NCBI RefSeq assembly: GCF_003014735.1 | Contig: NZ_PYAX01000004.1 | Span: forward strand, 1-64,000 | Origin: Saccharothrix carnea | Lineage (GTDB): Bacteria > Actinomycetota > Actinomycetes > Mycobacteriales > Pseudonocardiaceae | Reading direction: 5' to 3' | Length of the DNA: 64,000 bases | In this document: piece after piece, positions 51,305 through 60,627 of the stretch | Position numbering within the stretch: the stretch's first letter is position 1 | Layout: the number at the start of each line of letters is the position of its first letter | Translations under genes and position numbers: made by a program | The notes under the pieces: generated by a model | Seen by the model: the letters and a program-made list of their open reading frames with translations, nothing else | Told to the model about the DNA's origin: nothing | Databases searched by the model: none

Positions 51305-51952
51305 GTGAGCGCACCGGACTGGCTGACCGATACCAAAGTCTCCTACGACACCGTGGCCGACAGCTACTCCGACATCACGCGTGAGGCGTTCGCGAAGACG
51401 CCGCTGCTGCGCGGTGTGCTGGCCCTGTTCGCCGAGGCGGCGCGGGAGGTGGGCGGGCCGGTGGCCGACATCGGGTGCGGGCCCGGGCTCATCACGGCGC
51501 ACCTGCGCGGGCTGGGGCTGGACGCGTTCGGCGTCGACCTCTCGCCCCGGATGGTCGAGATCGCCCGCCGCGACCACCCCGGCGTGCGGTTCGACGTCGG
51601 CTCCATGACCGACCTGGACCTGGAGGACGGCTCGGTCGGCGGCGTGCTGGCGTTCTACTCCGTGATCCACGTCCCGGACGCGGAGGTCCCGCGGGTCTTC
51701 GCCCACTTCCACCGGGTGCTGCGGCCGGGTGGCGTGGTCATGCTGGGCTTCCACGTCGGCGACCGGGTCCGGCTCAAGACCGAGGGGTACGGCGGGCACC
51801 CGATGTCGCTGCACGTCCACCGGCGGCCGGTGGAGCGGGTGGCGGGCTGGCTGCGTGACGCGGGCTTCTCCGTCGAGGCGCAGGTCCTGCTGGGGCCGGA
51901 CGAGGACGTGCCCGGCGGCATGCTCATCGCCCGCACCCCGACCGGAACCTGA
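51305..51952 (+). CDS. Class I SAM-dependent methyltransferase
   Basis: A 215-aa methyltransferase with motif I VADIGCGPGLITAHL, acidic loop [14 protein letters not shown] (ribose-binding Asp) and motif II/III regions LEDGSVGGVLAFYSVIHV and LRPGGVVMLGFH. The substrate is not evident. The fold belongs to the ubiE/menaquinone-like methyltransferase group. It lies outside the NRPS operon, on the far side of chrA, so a role in peptide tailoring is possible but unsupported. Confidence 0.85.
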   Translation: MSAPDWLTDTKVSYDTVADSYSDITREAFAKTPLLRGVLALFAEAAREVGGPVADIGCGPGLITAHLRGLGLDAFGVDLSPRMVEIARRDHPGVRFDVGSMTDLDLEDGSVGGVLAFYSVIHVPDAEVPRVFAHFHRVLRPGGVVMLGFHVGDRVRLKTEGYGGHPMSLHVHRRPVERVAGWLRDAGFSVEAQVLLGPDEDVPGGMLIARTPTGT

Positions 51953-52014
51953 TCGGTTCCTGCTCGGTCCCTGCTCGGTCCGTGCTCGACGAGGCCGGCC
52001 GCCGCCGCGCCGGG

Positions 52015-52506
52015 TCAGGTCACCGGCACGATCCGGGCGGCCGGCAGCTCGCCGTCCTCGATGTCCAGCAGCCCGATGGTGCCGTGCGGCTGGCGGCGGC
52101 GGTCCGTGGGCGAGCCCGGGTTGAACACCCGGACGCCGTCACCGGTGACGTCCATCGGGATGTGGGAGTGGCCGAACACCACCAGGTCTGCCTCGGGGAA
52201 CCGGCGGCGCATCCGCGCGGTGCGCCCGGTGGCCTGGCCGCTGTCGTGGATCATCGCGACGCGCAGCCCCGCGAGTTCCAGTTCGACGGTCTCCGGCGCG
52301 CCCCACGCGACCACGTCCGGCCCGTCGTTGTTCCCGCACACCGCGATCACCGGCGCGTACTGCGCCAGCTCCTCCAGCACGGACGCCACGCAGACGTCAC
52401 CCGCGTGCAGGATGACGTCCGCGTGGCGCAGGTGTCCCGCCACTTCCGGGGGACACGACTTCCAGCGCCTGGGCGCGTGGGTGTCGGACAGCACGACTAC
52501 CCGCAT
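52015..52506 (-). CDS. YfcE/MJ0936-type metallophosphoesterase
   Basis: A 163-aa calcineurin-like phosphoesterase starting MRVVVLSDTHAPRR. All metal-binding blocks are visible: DTH, HAGDV, CGNNDGP, MIHDSG and GHSHIP. Small members of this family are dimetal phosphodiesterases of uncertain natural substrate. TAGGTT 8 nt before the ATG suggests a leaderless start. It is followed closely by other small housekeeping-like genes. Confidence 0.88.
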   Translation of the reverse strand: MRVVVLSDTHAPRRWKSCPPEVAGHLRHADVILHAGDVCVASVLEELAQYAPVIAVCGNNDGPDVVAWGAPETVELELAGLRVAMIHDSGQATGRTARMRRRFPEADLVVFGHSHIPMDVTGDGVRVFNPGSPTDRRRQPHGTIGLLDIEDGELPAARIVPVT

Positions 52507-52532
52507 GGTGCGGAAACCTACCGTTCGCGGGC

Positions 52533-52775
52533 TCAGGTCAGGGCCGGTCCCGCGTCGCCGCTGGTGGCCAGTTCCTTGAGGAACTCGTGGCACTGCTTGG
52601 CCCGCGCGGAGTCCTCCTCCATCACGCGGCGGAAGAAGTCGGCGATCTCCCGCTTGCCCGCGTTCTCCGCGTCCCGGACGTACTGGCCGTAGTCGTGGCC
52701 CGCCTTGAGCGCGTGGTACTGCACAGAGATCAGGTCGTAGCCGACGTCGTCGAAGCCGGTCTCCCCGGTGGCCAT
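52533..52775 (-). CDS. Small helical, ferritin-like protein
   Basis: An 80-aa protein with a strong GAGGAGG ribosome site. Two long helices (about 10-40 and 42-72) with spaced Glu/His residues (YHALK, EEDSARAKQCHEFL) resemble half of a ferritin-like or rubrerythrin bundle, so a dimer could form a four-helix unit. Metal binding is inference. It lies 26 bp upstream of the phosphoesterase gene on the same strand, so the two may be cotranscribed. Confidence 0.75.
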   Translation of the reverse strand: MATGETGFDDVGYDLISVQYHALKAGHDYGQYVRDAENAGKREIADFFRRVMEEDSARAKQCHEFLKELATSGDAGPALT

Positions 52776-52954
52776 GGTCCCTCCTCGGTGGTCGGTCGGT
52801 CGTCCTGTGCCATACCCGGCAGGCACGCCGCCAACCACCCGGGCGGTGGTCGCGCTGAGTGGCAGGCACCCGGGGTTGCTTGTAGCGTGCGAAACCGGGT
52901 TGAGACGACAGCCTTGGTCTGCGGCGCGAGCCGTTTCGCTGGCTGGAGGAACCC

Positions 52955-54127
52955 ATGAAGATCGCAGTCGTCTCGGCGCACGCCAGCCCGTTGCCGGTGC
53001 TCGGCGACGCCGAGGAGGGCGGTCAGGACGTCCACGTCGCCGATCTGGCGGCGGCCCTGGTCCGTGGCGGGCACGACGTCGTCGTGCACTCCCGGCGTGA
53101 CTCACCGCGGTCGCCGGAGGTGGTGCGCACCCGGCACGGTTACGACGTGGTGCACGTGCCGGCCGGGCCGCCGAGCCCGATTCACCCGGACGAGCTGCTA
53201 CCTCACCTGGACGAGTTCACCCAGTTCCTGCGTTCGCAGTGGCGGGCCGACCCGCCGGACGTCGTGCACGCGCACTACTGGACGTCCGGTGTGGCGTCGG
53301 TGCTGGCGGCCGACGGGTTGGACGTGCCGGTGGTGCAGACGTTCCACTCGTTGGGCGTGGTGGCGCAGCAGGCCGGTGACGAGGGGGTGCCGGAGGCGCG
53401 GCTGTCGACCGAACGGCTGATCTCGCGTCAGGCGACCCGGGTGGTGGCGCAGTGCACGGACGAGAAGGCGCAGCTGGTGCGGCTGGGTGCGCCGCGGACG
53501 CGGATCGCGGTCGTGCCGCCGGGGGTGGACGTCGACCGGTTCAAGCCGGACGGTCCGCGACTCAACCGCCCGATGGCGCACCGGCTGGTGTCGTCCGCGG
53601 TGGGCGCCGAGGACGTGATCACGGCGTTGCGGGCGGTGTGGGACACGGAGCTGGTGGTCGTGGGTGGTCGGGCTGAGGACGTGCGGCGGCTGCGGGAGCA
53701 CTCGCGGGCGTCCGGCGTCGGCGACCGGGTGCGCCTGGTCGGCCGCGTACCGCAGGTGGCGATGCCCGCGCTGCTCCGGTCGGCGGACGTGGTGGTCTGC
53801 GCCGGGTCGGACGGCGCCACCGTCACGCCGCTGGAGGCGATGGCGTGCGGCGTGCCGGTCGTCGCGGCGACCGTGGGCGGGTCGACCGACACGGTCGTGG
53901 ACGGTGTCACCGGTCTCCTCGTGCCGCCGTCCGACCCGCGGGCCCTGGCCCGCGCGCTGCGCCCCTTGTTGGCCGACGACGCCCGCCGTGACGCTTACGG
54001 CATCGCCGCCACCGACCGCGTCGAGGCCAGGTACAGCACCGCCCGCATCGCCACCGAGACCATCCGCGTCTACCGCCAGGCCGCGGGTCTCGCGGACACC
54101 GTGGAAGCCTCGTTCCACGAAGCCTGA
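52955..54127 (+). CDS. GT4-family glycosyltransferase
   Basis: A 390-aa GT-B glycosyltransferase with GGAGG before the ATG. The N-terminal half begins MKIAVVSAHASPLPVLGDAEEGGQDVHVADLAAAL, like the MshA/sucrose-synthase branch. The C-terminal half has the nucleotide-sugar site PPGVDVDRF and a D-x7-E version of the EX7E motif (SDGATVTPLEAMACG, Asp in place of the first Glu). Donor and acceptor are unknown. It is not obviously part of the NRPS cluster. Confidence 0.87.
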   Translation: MKIAVVSAHASPLPVLGDAEEGGQDVHVADLAAALVRGGHDVVVHSRRDSPRSPEVVRTRHGYDVVHVPAGPPSPIHPDELLPHLDEFTQFLRSQWRADPPDVVHAHYWTSGVASVLAADGLDVPVVQTFHSLGVVAQQAGDEGVPEARLSTERLISRQATRVVAQCTDEKAQLVRLGAPRTRIAVVPPGVDVDRFKPDGPRLNRPMAHRLVSSAVGAEDVITALRAVWDTELVVVGGRAEDVRRLREHSRASGVGDRVRLVGRVPQVAMPALLRSADVVVCAGSDGATVTPLEAMACGVPVVAATVGGSTDTVVDGVTGLLVPPSDPRALARALRPLLADDARRDAYGIAATDRVEARYSTARIATETIRVYRQAAGLADTVEASFHEA

Positions 54128-54144
54128 CCCACCCGGGTGGGCGG

Positions 54145-54552
54145 TTATTGCGCGTAGGCGCGCAGGCGGTCGGTCAGGTCGTCCGGAGTGCCGTAGGCGC
54201 GCAGGCGGATCGGGCGCGGGTCGCCCGGGTGGTCGCCGCGGCGGAGGGCGGCTACGTAGTCGGCCACGGAGGGAGGTGCTGGGAGGACGTCGCCGCCGCA
54301 ATAGGTGAGCACTACCGGTGAGTCGGTCGGCGCCGTTCGCACGGCGGCGGCCCAGCCGTACTCCTCGTCCCACAGCAGGGCGAGGTCGCGGTCGGGGAAG
54401 GTGGGCAGGTTGCCGTCCACCGCCAAGTACGCCGTGACCGGTGGGCCGGGGTCGGCTCGCCAGCACTGGCCCGCCAACCCCAGCTCCACCGCGACCGCCC
54501 GCAGGTACCGCCGCAGGCCGCCGGTCGGCGTGTCGTCAGGACCGAGGTCCAC
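54145..54552 (-). CDS. DUF6292-like small protein
   Basis: A 135-aa soluble protein from GTG 54552 (AGGA upstream). It contains YLRAVAVELGL, a central AYLAVDGNLPTFPDRDLALLWDEEYGWAAAV block and a Pro/Arg-rich end. This resembles DUF6292 proteins of actinobacteria, whose function is unknown. It is followed 10 bp upstream by the DUF4383 gene on the same strand. Confidence 0.65.
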   Translation of the reverse strand: MDLGPDDTPTGGLRRYLRAVAVELGLAGQCWRADPGPPVTAYLAVDGNLPTFPDRDLALLWDEEYGWAAAVRTAPTDSPVVLTYCGGDVLPAPPSVADYVAALRRGDHPGDPRPIRLRAYGTPDDLTDRLRAYAQ

Positions 54553-54562
54553 CGTCCTCAGG

Positions 54563-55021
54563 TCACCTCGTCCCCGGCGCGTCGGCGCGTGGCAACGAAC
54601 GGCCCAGCGCGAAGCCGAGCGCGACCATGCCGAGGCCCAGCAGCAGGTGCAGCCAGTTGTCGGCGCCGTTCACCGGCACGAAGTTCGCCGAGCTGTCGTG
54701 GTCGATGATGAGCCCGTAGAGCCACAGCACCAGGTAGACCACCCCGCCGGCGACGAGGTACAGGAACGCGTTGCGCGCCTTCTTCGCCATCAGCAGGCCC
54801 AGGACACCGAACGCCAGGTGCACGACGTTGTGGAGGATGGACACGGCGAACACGCCGAACAGCTTGGCCTGGGACTCGTGACCGGCGAACTGGAGCGAGT
54901 CGTAGTCGGTGGTCAACCCGGGGATGAACCCCGCGATCCCGACCACGAGGAACACCGCTCCCACGACCGTGGCCGCCAGTTGGACCGGTGTGCGTGTCGT
55001 CGCTGTGCCAGGTCTGGACAT
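54563..55021 (-). CDS. DUF4383 membrane protein
   Basis: A 152-aa protein with four hydrophobic helices and the family features HNVVHLAFGVLGL and GADNWLHLLLG (conserved His/Asn pairs in membrane). ATG 55021 is chosen for its GGGAG site; ATG 55033 in frame is an alternative. Function unknown; such proteins are common in actinobacterial plasma membranes. Confidence 0.82.
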   Translation of the reverse strand: MSRPGTATTRTPVQLAATVVGAVFLVVGIAGFIPGLTTDYDSLQFAGHESQAKLFGVFAVSILHNVVHLAFGVLGLLMAKKARNAFLYLVAGGVVYLVLWLYGLIIDHDSSANFVPVNGADNWLHLLLGLGMVALGFALGRSLPRADAPGTR

Positions 55022-55400
55022 GTCGACTCCCATCGCCTCACGGAAACCCACTTCGGTTGCGGATCGACTACCCGGAGGCGCCGGGGGCAAACGACTCGCG
55101 CGGCGGTTCGACGCGGGCCGGCCACGCGGTCAGGAGTTGCTCCAGCCGCCGTGCGTCCTCGGCGTCGAGGGCGGGACCATCCCCGGGCGGCCCCCCACGG
55201 AGTCCTCGCCCGCGTGCGCGACCTCGGCGCCGCAGGCCCCGCAGAAGTGCTCCGCCGGCCAGGATCCCGGCGAAGTCGTCAGGTGATGCCGAGCAGGGCC
55301 AGCGGGCGGTCGGCCTTGCGGGTGTGGTTGTCTAGGCCGCCGCCGTCTCGGTGATGGAGCCTGTCGGCGCCGGGCGTGCCGCCTCCAGGCGGGCGTACTC
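55022..55400. other. Gene-poor stretch with possible gene remnants
   Basis: No intact gene is supported. On the minus strand a frame ending at 55130 encodes a zinc-ribbon-like HFCGACGAEV segment (about 55208-55245) but has no credible start. Another minus frame ends LDNHTRKADRPLALLGIT at about 55277. Both look like tails of lost genes. Confidence 0.35.
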
Positions 55401-55655
55401 GTGCAACAAGGGGCCGTCGACCTGCACACCCGGGCACTCGCGATCGCACGCCGTTCGGACGACCTGAACGTCATCGCCATCACGCTCCTCGACCTGGGCG
55501 AGGCCCACATCGCCACCGGTGACCCGCACACCGCCCTCCCCCTGCTCCGCGAAGCCCTCGACCTGACCACCCGCGCCAAGGACCGCCACCACACCGAACG
55601 CGTCCACGCTGCCCTCAGCCACGCGGAGGACGTCCTACGCCGGGCCGCGGACTGA
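55401..55655 (+). pseudogene. C-terminal TPR fragment of an AfsR-type regulator
   Basis: The 84 readable residues, from VDLHTRALAIARRSDDLNVIA to HHTERVHAALSHAEDVLRR, are one and a half TPR repeats. They are typical of the carboxyl end of NB-ARC/TPR transcriptional regulators (AfsR/SARP class). The DNA-binding, NB-ARC and earlier TPR parts are missing upstream, so this is a truncated remnant. Confidence 0.65.
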
Positions 55656-55729
55656 CCGCCACCACCCGGCCGCCGACACCCCTGCGTCGGTTCACAGCGA
55701 CAGCCGACCGGTGTCGGGATACTGGCGCC

Positions 55730-58700
55730 ATGGTCGTGACAGGCGGCAGGTCGGAAGGTTCTGCCCGCGAGTCCGCGCTTGTGCTGGACGTGGAGCGGTT
55801 TGCGGGACCAGGTCGGTGGCGATGGGTGCTGACCGAACCGGGTGGGGAGTTCCTCGCCGATCACGACGTGTCGTTGGACGAGTCGTGCTGGCAGTACGAG
55901 GCGTTCTCGGATCCGCACGGGTACCTCCGCGTGCACGCGGAGCCTGATCGGCGGTCGGCGTCGGAGGCTGAGATCCTGGCTCGGCTCGGGAGGTGGATCG
56001 GGGCGGAGGTCTTCGGCGACGTCGGCGCCGCCCTCGTCGCCCGGGCACCGGTCACGGTTCGGGTGTTGATCCCCGAGCAGGCGCGGGTGCTCGCCTTCCG
56101 GCCGTTCGAGTCGGCAATCGCGACCGGCCGGGCGTTCGCGTTGTCGCAGGTCTCCCTGGTCGTGCAGGTGCAGACCGCGGACCGGCCCGCACGCGCGAAG
56201 ACCGCCATCGGCGACCGCGTGCGCGTGCTCGCCCTGTTCAGCCTGCCCACCGGCGCCTCGGTGCTGAACCTGCGTCGGGAGCGGCACGGGTTGGCCGCCC
56301 TGATCCAGGACATCGCGCACACCCGGAACCTGTCGATCGAACTCCGCGTGGTGCAGTACGGCGTCACCCGCGAGCGATTACGGGAAGTGGTCGAGGAAGC
56401 CGATGGCTGGGATGTGATCCACATTTCCGCGCACGGGCTGGATGGCAGCGTGTTGTTGGAGAAGGAGGACGGCACCCCCGATCCGGTGAACAGCCGCGAG
56501 TTGGTCGACCTGATGGTGGCGACGGCACACCGGGTGCGGGTCGTGACCCTGTCCGCGTGCTCCTCCGCGGCGCCGGTTCTCGCCGGGGACCGGCGCCTGC
56601 TCGGTATCGACGTGGCCGAACTGCCTTCCGACGGCGTCGCGGCGCAGGCGATGTCCGCAGTGGCCGTCGACCTCGCCGAGCGGCTCGACGCGGCGGTCGT
56701 CGGGATGCGCTTCCCGATCACCGACGAGTTCGCGATCGGCCTGTCCGCGGAGTTGTACGGCCTGCTGCTCGGCAGGGGACAGCCGGTCGCCCGTGCCCTC
56801 GCGCTCGCCCTGCCGAGGGTGGTGACCGATCCGGCGACACGGTCGCGGCCTGCCCTGTCGGCAGGGACGCCGGCGTTGTTCGGCTCCCACGCGGTCGACA
56901 CGACGGTGGTTGCGCCGCAGGGCGGTCCCGTCCTGTTCGACGAACACCACGAGCGCAGGATGGCGAACGTCCCCGATCAAGCGGAGCGCTTCGTCGGCAG
57001 GACCCTGTTGCTGACCAGGGCGGCGCAGGTGCTGGCGCCGCGCAGCGGGCGGTCCGGGTTGCTGCTGCACGGGATGGCAGGCGTGGGCAAGACCGCGAGC
57101 GTGGTGGAACTGGCGCAAGTCCACGCCGACCGCTTCCGCGCCGTGGTCTGGTACCGGGCGCCGGGCGAGCACGACCGGATCACCGTGGCGTTGGCCGACT
57201 TCGCCGAGCGGCTGGAGGCGGCACTGCCCGGCTTGGCCCTGCGGCACCGACTCGGCGATGCGCGGGAGTTCCAGCAGTTCCTGCCGGTGCTGACGCAGTT
57301 CTGCCGGACTGAGCGGGTGTTGTTCGTGTTGGACAACCTCGAATCGCTGCTCACCGCGGACGGTGTGTGGCGTGATGCCCGGTGGGGTGCACTGGTCGCC
57401 GCACTCGCCGACCACGCTGGGCCGTCCCGGGTCCTGCTCACCTCCCGGCGTCCGATCGCGGACCTGACCCCACGCGTGGTCGCGCACCCGTTGTCAGCCC
57501 TGTCGCGAGACGAGGCGCAGTTGCTGGCGCGCGAGCTGCCTCGATTGCGTGCCCTGATCGACGGCACGGTGCCGGGGCTCGGCGTGCTGGACGGCAGGAG
57601 GCTCGTGGCGCGGGTGCTGACCGCGACGCAGGGCCACCCGACGCTGCTGGAGCTGGCCGACCACCAGGCCGCCGACCCCGCGCTGCTGCTGGCGCTGCTC
57701 GCCGACGCCGAGCGGACGTGGCATCGCACGTCCACGCGGACGGAGGACTTCTTCAAGACCGGGCAAACCCATGCCGCGACGGCGGGTTACCTCGAAGTGC
57801 TGCAGGAGTGGACCCGAGGCGTCATCGGATCCCTGCCGGACGACGCGGTCTCACTGTTCACCGTGCTGTGTCTGCTTGAGGACGGCGACCAGCTCCACCC
57901 TGTGGTGGAGGGCGTCTGGGATCTCTTGGACGACACTGCGGGCAGGCCGTGGGACTCAGCGTTGAGTACGTTGCTGACCACCGCTTTGGTGACCATCTCC
58001 CTGACGGCCGAAGGCGATGTCCCGATCTATCGGGTGCACCCCGCGATCGCCGCGGTCGGGCGTGGCCTCGCCGAGCCCGGGTTCCGCTCGCGCGTGGACC
58101 GGGCGGCCGCCGACGTCTGGATGGCCGGCATGGCTCTTGCCAGTCGGCACGAGCACGAGGACAGGCTGGACTGGTGGGTCCGCAGCGGCTGGTTGGCGCG
58201 CCGGGCGGGCCGCAGCGCGGCGCCCTACCTCCTGCGTCTCGGCGACGGGCCGACCGCCGCGGCGATGCTGGCGCGGTCGTTGGTGCGCGACCGCTCTCCC
58301 GACAGCCTCCGTGCCGCGTTGCCCGTCCTCCGCGCAGTGGCGGACCTGACCGACGGCACCGACGTGGCGGGGTCGGTCGACGCGCTGCTCGCAACCGTGC
58401 TGCTCGACGTCGATCCTGCCGCCGGGGACCGGATGACCTCGGACCTGCTGGCCCGACCGCAGCCGCGGTCGTCGTCAGCTGTCGTCGCCGCGACCTATGG
58501 CCTCGGCCAGTCCTACTTGAAGCGCGGCCGGTTGACGGACGCGCTGGCGATCACCGAAGAGCTGTTGAGCCGCGAAGGCCGTCCCTGGACGCGGCTCAGC
58601 TACCTCGCCGACCGGGTGCTGCGCCGGGTGGAACTGCGGGAGGACGTGGATGCCGCAGGGGAAATGCGGCTCCTCCGGGAGCGCTTGGACGCCCTGTCGC

Positions 58701-59992
58701 ACTCCGGCCGAGTCTCCGACGACTCCTACGACTCCGACGACGAGGCGTTCTTCCGCTGGCAGGTCCGTGAGCACATCTACCACGTGTCCTCGATCGTGGC
58801 GCTGCGCACCGGGGACTGGAGCGGGTCGCTCCACTTCAACGACGTGGTCAGCGAGTCGGAACGGCGCCGGGACGCGCCGGCGGGCCACCAGGCCGTCACC
58901 CAGCTCACCCGCTGCGGTCCGCTGTTGCAGCTCGGCCGGACCGCGGAAGCCCGCGACCTCCTGCTCGGCTGCCGCGACGTGTTCGAAGAACTCGGCGACG
59001 CAGTCCACCTCGGCAAGACCTACGGCACACTGGCCCAGATCGAGGACGACCGGGGGCACGGCGACGTCGCGATCGACCACGCGCGGACCGCGCTGCGGTA
59101 CCTCTACACGGCAGGCCATCCGGCCGATGTCGCCGCAGGACACGACAACCTGGCCCAACTGCTGTGCGGGAGGAAAGTCCAGGACTTCGCCGGTGGCTAC
59201 ACCCACGGACTGGCCGGCGCACTGCTCGACATCCTGATCGGACGTGCACCGAGGTCCGGTTCGCTGCACCTGACCGCGCTCGCCCTCCGGTTCGTGGAGA
59301 GGGTGCCCGCAACGCTGGACTCGGCGCTGGAGGAGATGGACCGGGTCGACGGGCCTCGATTCGGCGAGTTGTTGTCCCTGTGGTCACCTCAGACCGTCCA
59401 CCGGGCTTTCGACCAGGCGCTGGAGACGGTCCTCGCCGCCGCCACCGCGGCGGATCCCGACCTCTTCCGGTTTCTCGTGGCATGGGAGCCCGCCACCTCG
59501 GCGCTGGTCAGCGCGGCACACGGCGACGAACAGGCCGGTGCCGTGGTCGACGAGTACCTCCGGAACTCCCGGTCCATGACCGCGACTTGGCAAGTGCTCG
59601 TCGACGCCTTCAGCCGGCTCCGATCCGGTGACCGCGACCCGAACCTCGCCCAAGGCGACCGGTTCGACGTCGCGATCACCCGCCGGGCCCTCGCCGCACT
59701 GGGCGATCACAGCCTGGTGGCGCCGATGCTGTGGCCGCTGGTATCGGTCGGTCACTCGCTGGGACTGTTGGCCGGTGCACTCCGAGACGGCGACAGGAGT
59801 ACGGCGAAGCCCCTCGCCGCAGCGATCGCCGGGATGGCGACGGTGCGTGAACTCGGCCTGTCCGACGTGCTTCGGCTCATCGCGGAGGTCGGTCCGGACA
59901 AGGTCCCGATCAACGGCGACGACCCGGTGGCGGAGTCGTTGGTCGCCACCTTCCGGCACTACCTGGCGCAGGTCGGCCCGACACCCGGCTGA
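55730..59992 (+). CDS. CHAT protease - STAND NTPase - TPR protein
   Basis: A 1420-aa protein from ATG 55730; a GATACT hexamer 6 nt upstream suggests a leaderless start. Residues 160-385 form a CHAT caspase-like protease with His235 in DVIHISAHG and Cys277 in VVTLSACSSA. A STAND-type NTPase follows, with P-loop GMAGVGKT (448-455) and Walker B LFVLDN (531-536). The rest is helical: a winged-helix-like bridge, then TPR-like repeats (about 900-1150) and a further helical C-terminus. N-terminal 1-150 is a beta-rich domain I do not recognise. Such a fusion suggests a sensor that, on binding a trigger through its C-terminus, oligomerises and activates proteolysis, as in programmed-death or anti-phage systems. 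No partner substrate gene is evident; a signalling role is the alternative. Confidence 0.88.
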   Translation: MVVTGGRSEGSARESALVLDVERFAGPGRWRWVLTEPGGEFLADHDVSLDESCWQYEAFSDPHGYLRVHAEPDRRSASEAEILARLGRWIGAEVFGDVGAALVARAPVTVRVLIPEQARVLAFRPFESAIATGRAFALSQVSLVVQVQTADRPARAKTAIGDRVRVLALFSLPTGASVLNLRRERHGLAALIQDIAHTRNLSIELRVVQYGVTRERLREVVEEADGWDVIHISAHGLDGSVLLEKEDGTPDPVNSRELVDLMVATAHRVRVVTLSACSSAAPVLAGDRRLLGIDVAELPSDGVAAQAMSAVAVDLAERLDAAVVGMRFPITDEFAIGLSAELYGLLLGRGQPVARALALALPRVVTDPATRSRPALSAGTPALFGSHAVDTTVVAPQGGPVLFDEHHERRMANVPDQAERFVGRTLLLTRAAQVLAPRSGRSGLLLHGMAGVGKTASVVELAQVHADRFRAVVWYRAPGEHDRITVALADFAERLEAALPGLALRHRLGDAREFQQFLPVLTQFCRTERVLFVLDNLESLLTADGVWRDARWGALVAALADHAGPSRVLLTSRRPIADLTPRVVAHPLSALSRDEAQLLARELPRLRALIDGTVPGLGVLDGRRLVARVLTATQGHPTLLELADHQAADPALLLALLADAERTWHRTSTRTEDFFKTGQTHAATAGYLEVLQEWTRGVIGSLPDDAVSLFTVLCLLEDGDQLHPVVEGVWDLLDDTAGRPWDSALSTLLTTALVTISLTAEGDVPIYRVHPAIAAVGRGLAEPGFRSRVDRAAADVWMAGMALASRHEHEDRLDWWVRSGWLARRAGRSAAPYLLRLGDGPTAAAMLARSLVRDRSPDSLRAALPVLRAVADLTDGTDVAGSVDALLATVLLDVDPAAGDRMTSDLLARPQPRSSSAVVAATYGLGQSYLKRGRLTDALAITEELLSREGRPWTRLSYLADRVLRRVELREDVDAAGEMRLLRERLDALSHSGRVSDDSYDSDDEAFFRWQVREHIYHVSSIVALRTGDWSGSLHFNDVVSESERRRDAPAGHQAVTQLTRCGPLLQLGRTAEARDLLLGCRDVFEELGDAVHLGKTYGTLAQIEDDRGHGDVAIDHARTALRYLYTAGHPADVAAGHDNLAQLLCGRKVQDFAGGYTHGLAGALLDILIGRAPRSGSLHLTALALRFVERVPATLDSALEEMDRVDGPRFGELLSLWSPQTVHRAFDQALETVLAAATAADPDLFRFLVAWEPATSALVSAAHGDEQAGAVVDEYLRNSRSMTATWQVLVDAFSRLRSGDRDPNLAQGDRFDVAITRRALAALGDHSLVAPMLWPLVSVGHSLGLLAGALRDGDRSTAKPLAAAIAGMATVRELGLSDVLRLIAEVGPDKVPINGDDPVAESLVATFRHYLAQVGPTPG

Positions 59993-60060
59993 TCCACGAC
60001 AAGGCGTCGGCACTCAAGCCGGCGACTACGGCCCGCTACCGGGCTCGTGCGTCGAGGGGT

Positions 60061-60627
60061 CTAGCAGTTCACGCCGACAGGAGGCGTCTCGGTCCTGAAC
60101 GAGATCGAGGGCGGTGAGTACCCGGGCGGTGCGAAGAAGGTGTGCCGCCCGACTGCCACCCAGTACGCCAGACGACCCTGGCAGATGTCGTAGGCGGTCG
60201 ACGGCATGGGGCCCGGGGTGTTGAAGCCGACTGCGAGCGAGCCGATGCCGGTTTGGACGTAGCCGTAGCCTTCCAGGTATCGCCACAGCTCGGCTTGCGC
60301 GCGGATCTGGGTGACGGGCGCGGTGCAGGAACTGCGGGACTTGCCCGTGACGGCGCTCGGGGTGCCGCTGGAGTTGTGCGGGTAGTCCGTGGCACCGGTG
60401 CAGGTGATGACGTCCATGGTGCCCAGGCCGTTGGGCTTGCTGAACACGATCGGGTCGTTGCCGTTCCCGACCCGGCCCGCGTCGGGCAGTCCCACGCGGG
60501 TGTTGGCGGCCTCCGCCAAGGTAGTGGGCGCGGCGGCTGCGGTCGGTGCCATCGTGAGCGTGGCGATGGCCACCGTGGTCAGCGCTGTCGCCAGTGCCGC
60601 CGCCAGTCGTCGGTGTCGAACCCTCAT
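60061..60627 (-). CDS. Secreted protein of unknown function
   Basis: A 188-aa protein with GGAGG before the ATG. It has a Sec signal peptide (MRVRHRRLAAALATAL..., cleavage likely after TAAAA near residue 33). The mature part has four Cys (including DVITCTG, SSCTAPV, DICQG and the C-terminal Cys), suggesting two disulfides. Segments AELWRYLEGYGYVQTGIGSLAVGF and AYWVAVGRHTFFAPPG look folded and globular. No family recognised. Three 11-bp direct repeats lie 53-85 bp upstream of the start. Confidence 0.75.
   Translation of the reverse strand: MRVRHRRLAAALATALTTVAIATLTMAPTAAAAPTTLAEAANTRVGLPDAGRVGNGNDPIVFSKPNGLGTMDVITCTGATDYPHNSSGTPSAVTGKSRSSCTAPVTQIRAQAELWRYLEGYGYVQTGIGSLAVGFNTPGPMPSTAYDICQGRLAYWVAVGRHTFFAPPGYSPPSISFRTETPPVGVNC

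Noticed and set aside
54128..54145. CCCACCCGGGTGGG palindrome after the glycosyltransferase gene as a terminator
   Set aside because: A perfect palindrome without a loop cannot form a stable hairpin as drawn; left uncalled.
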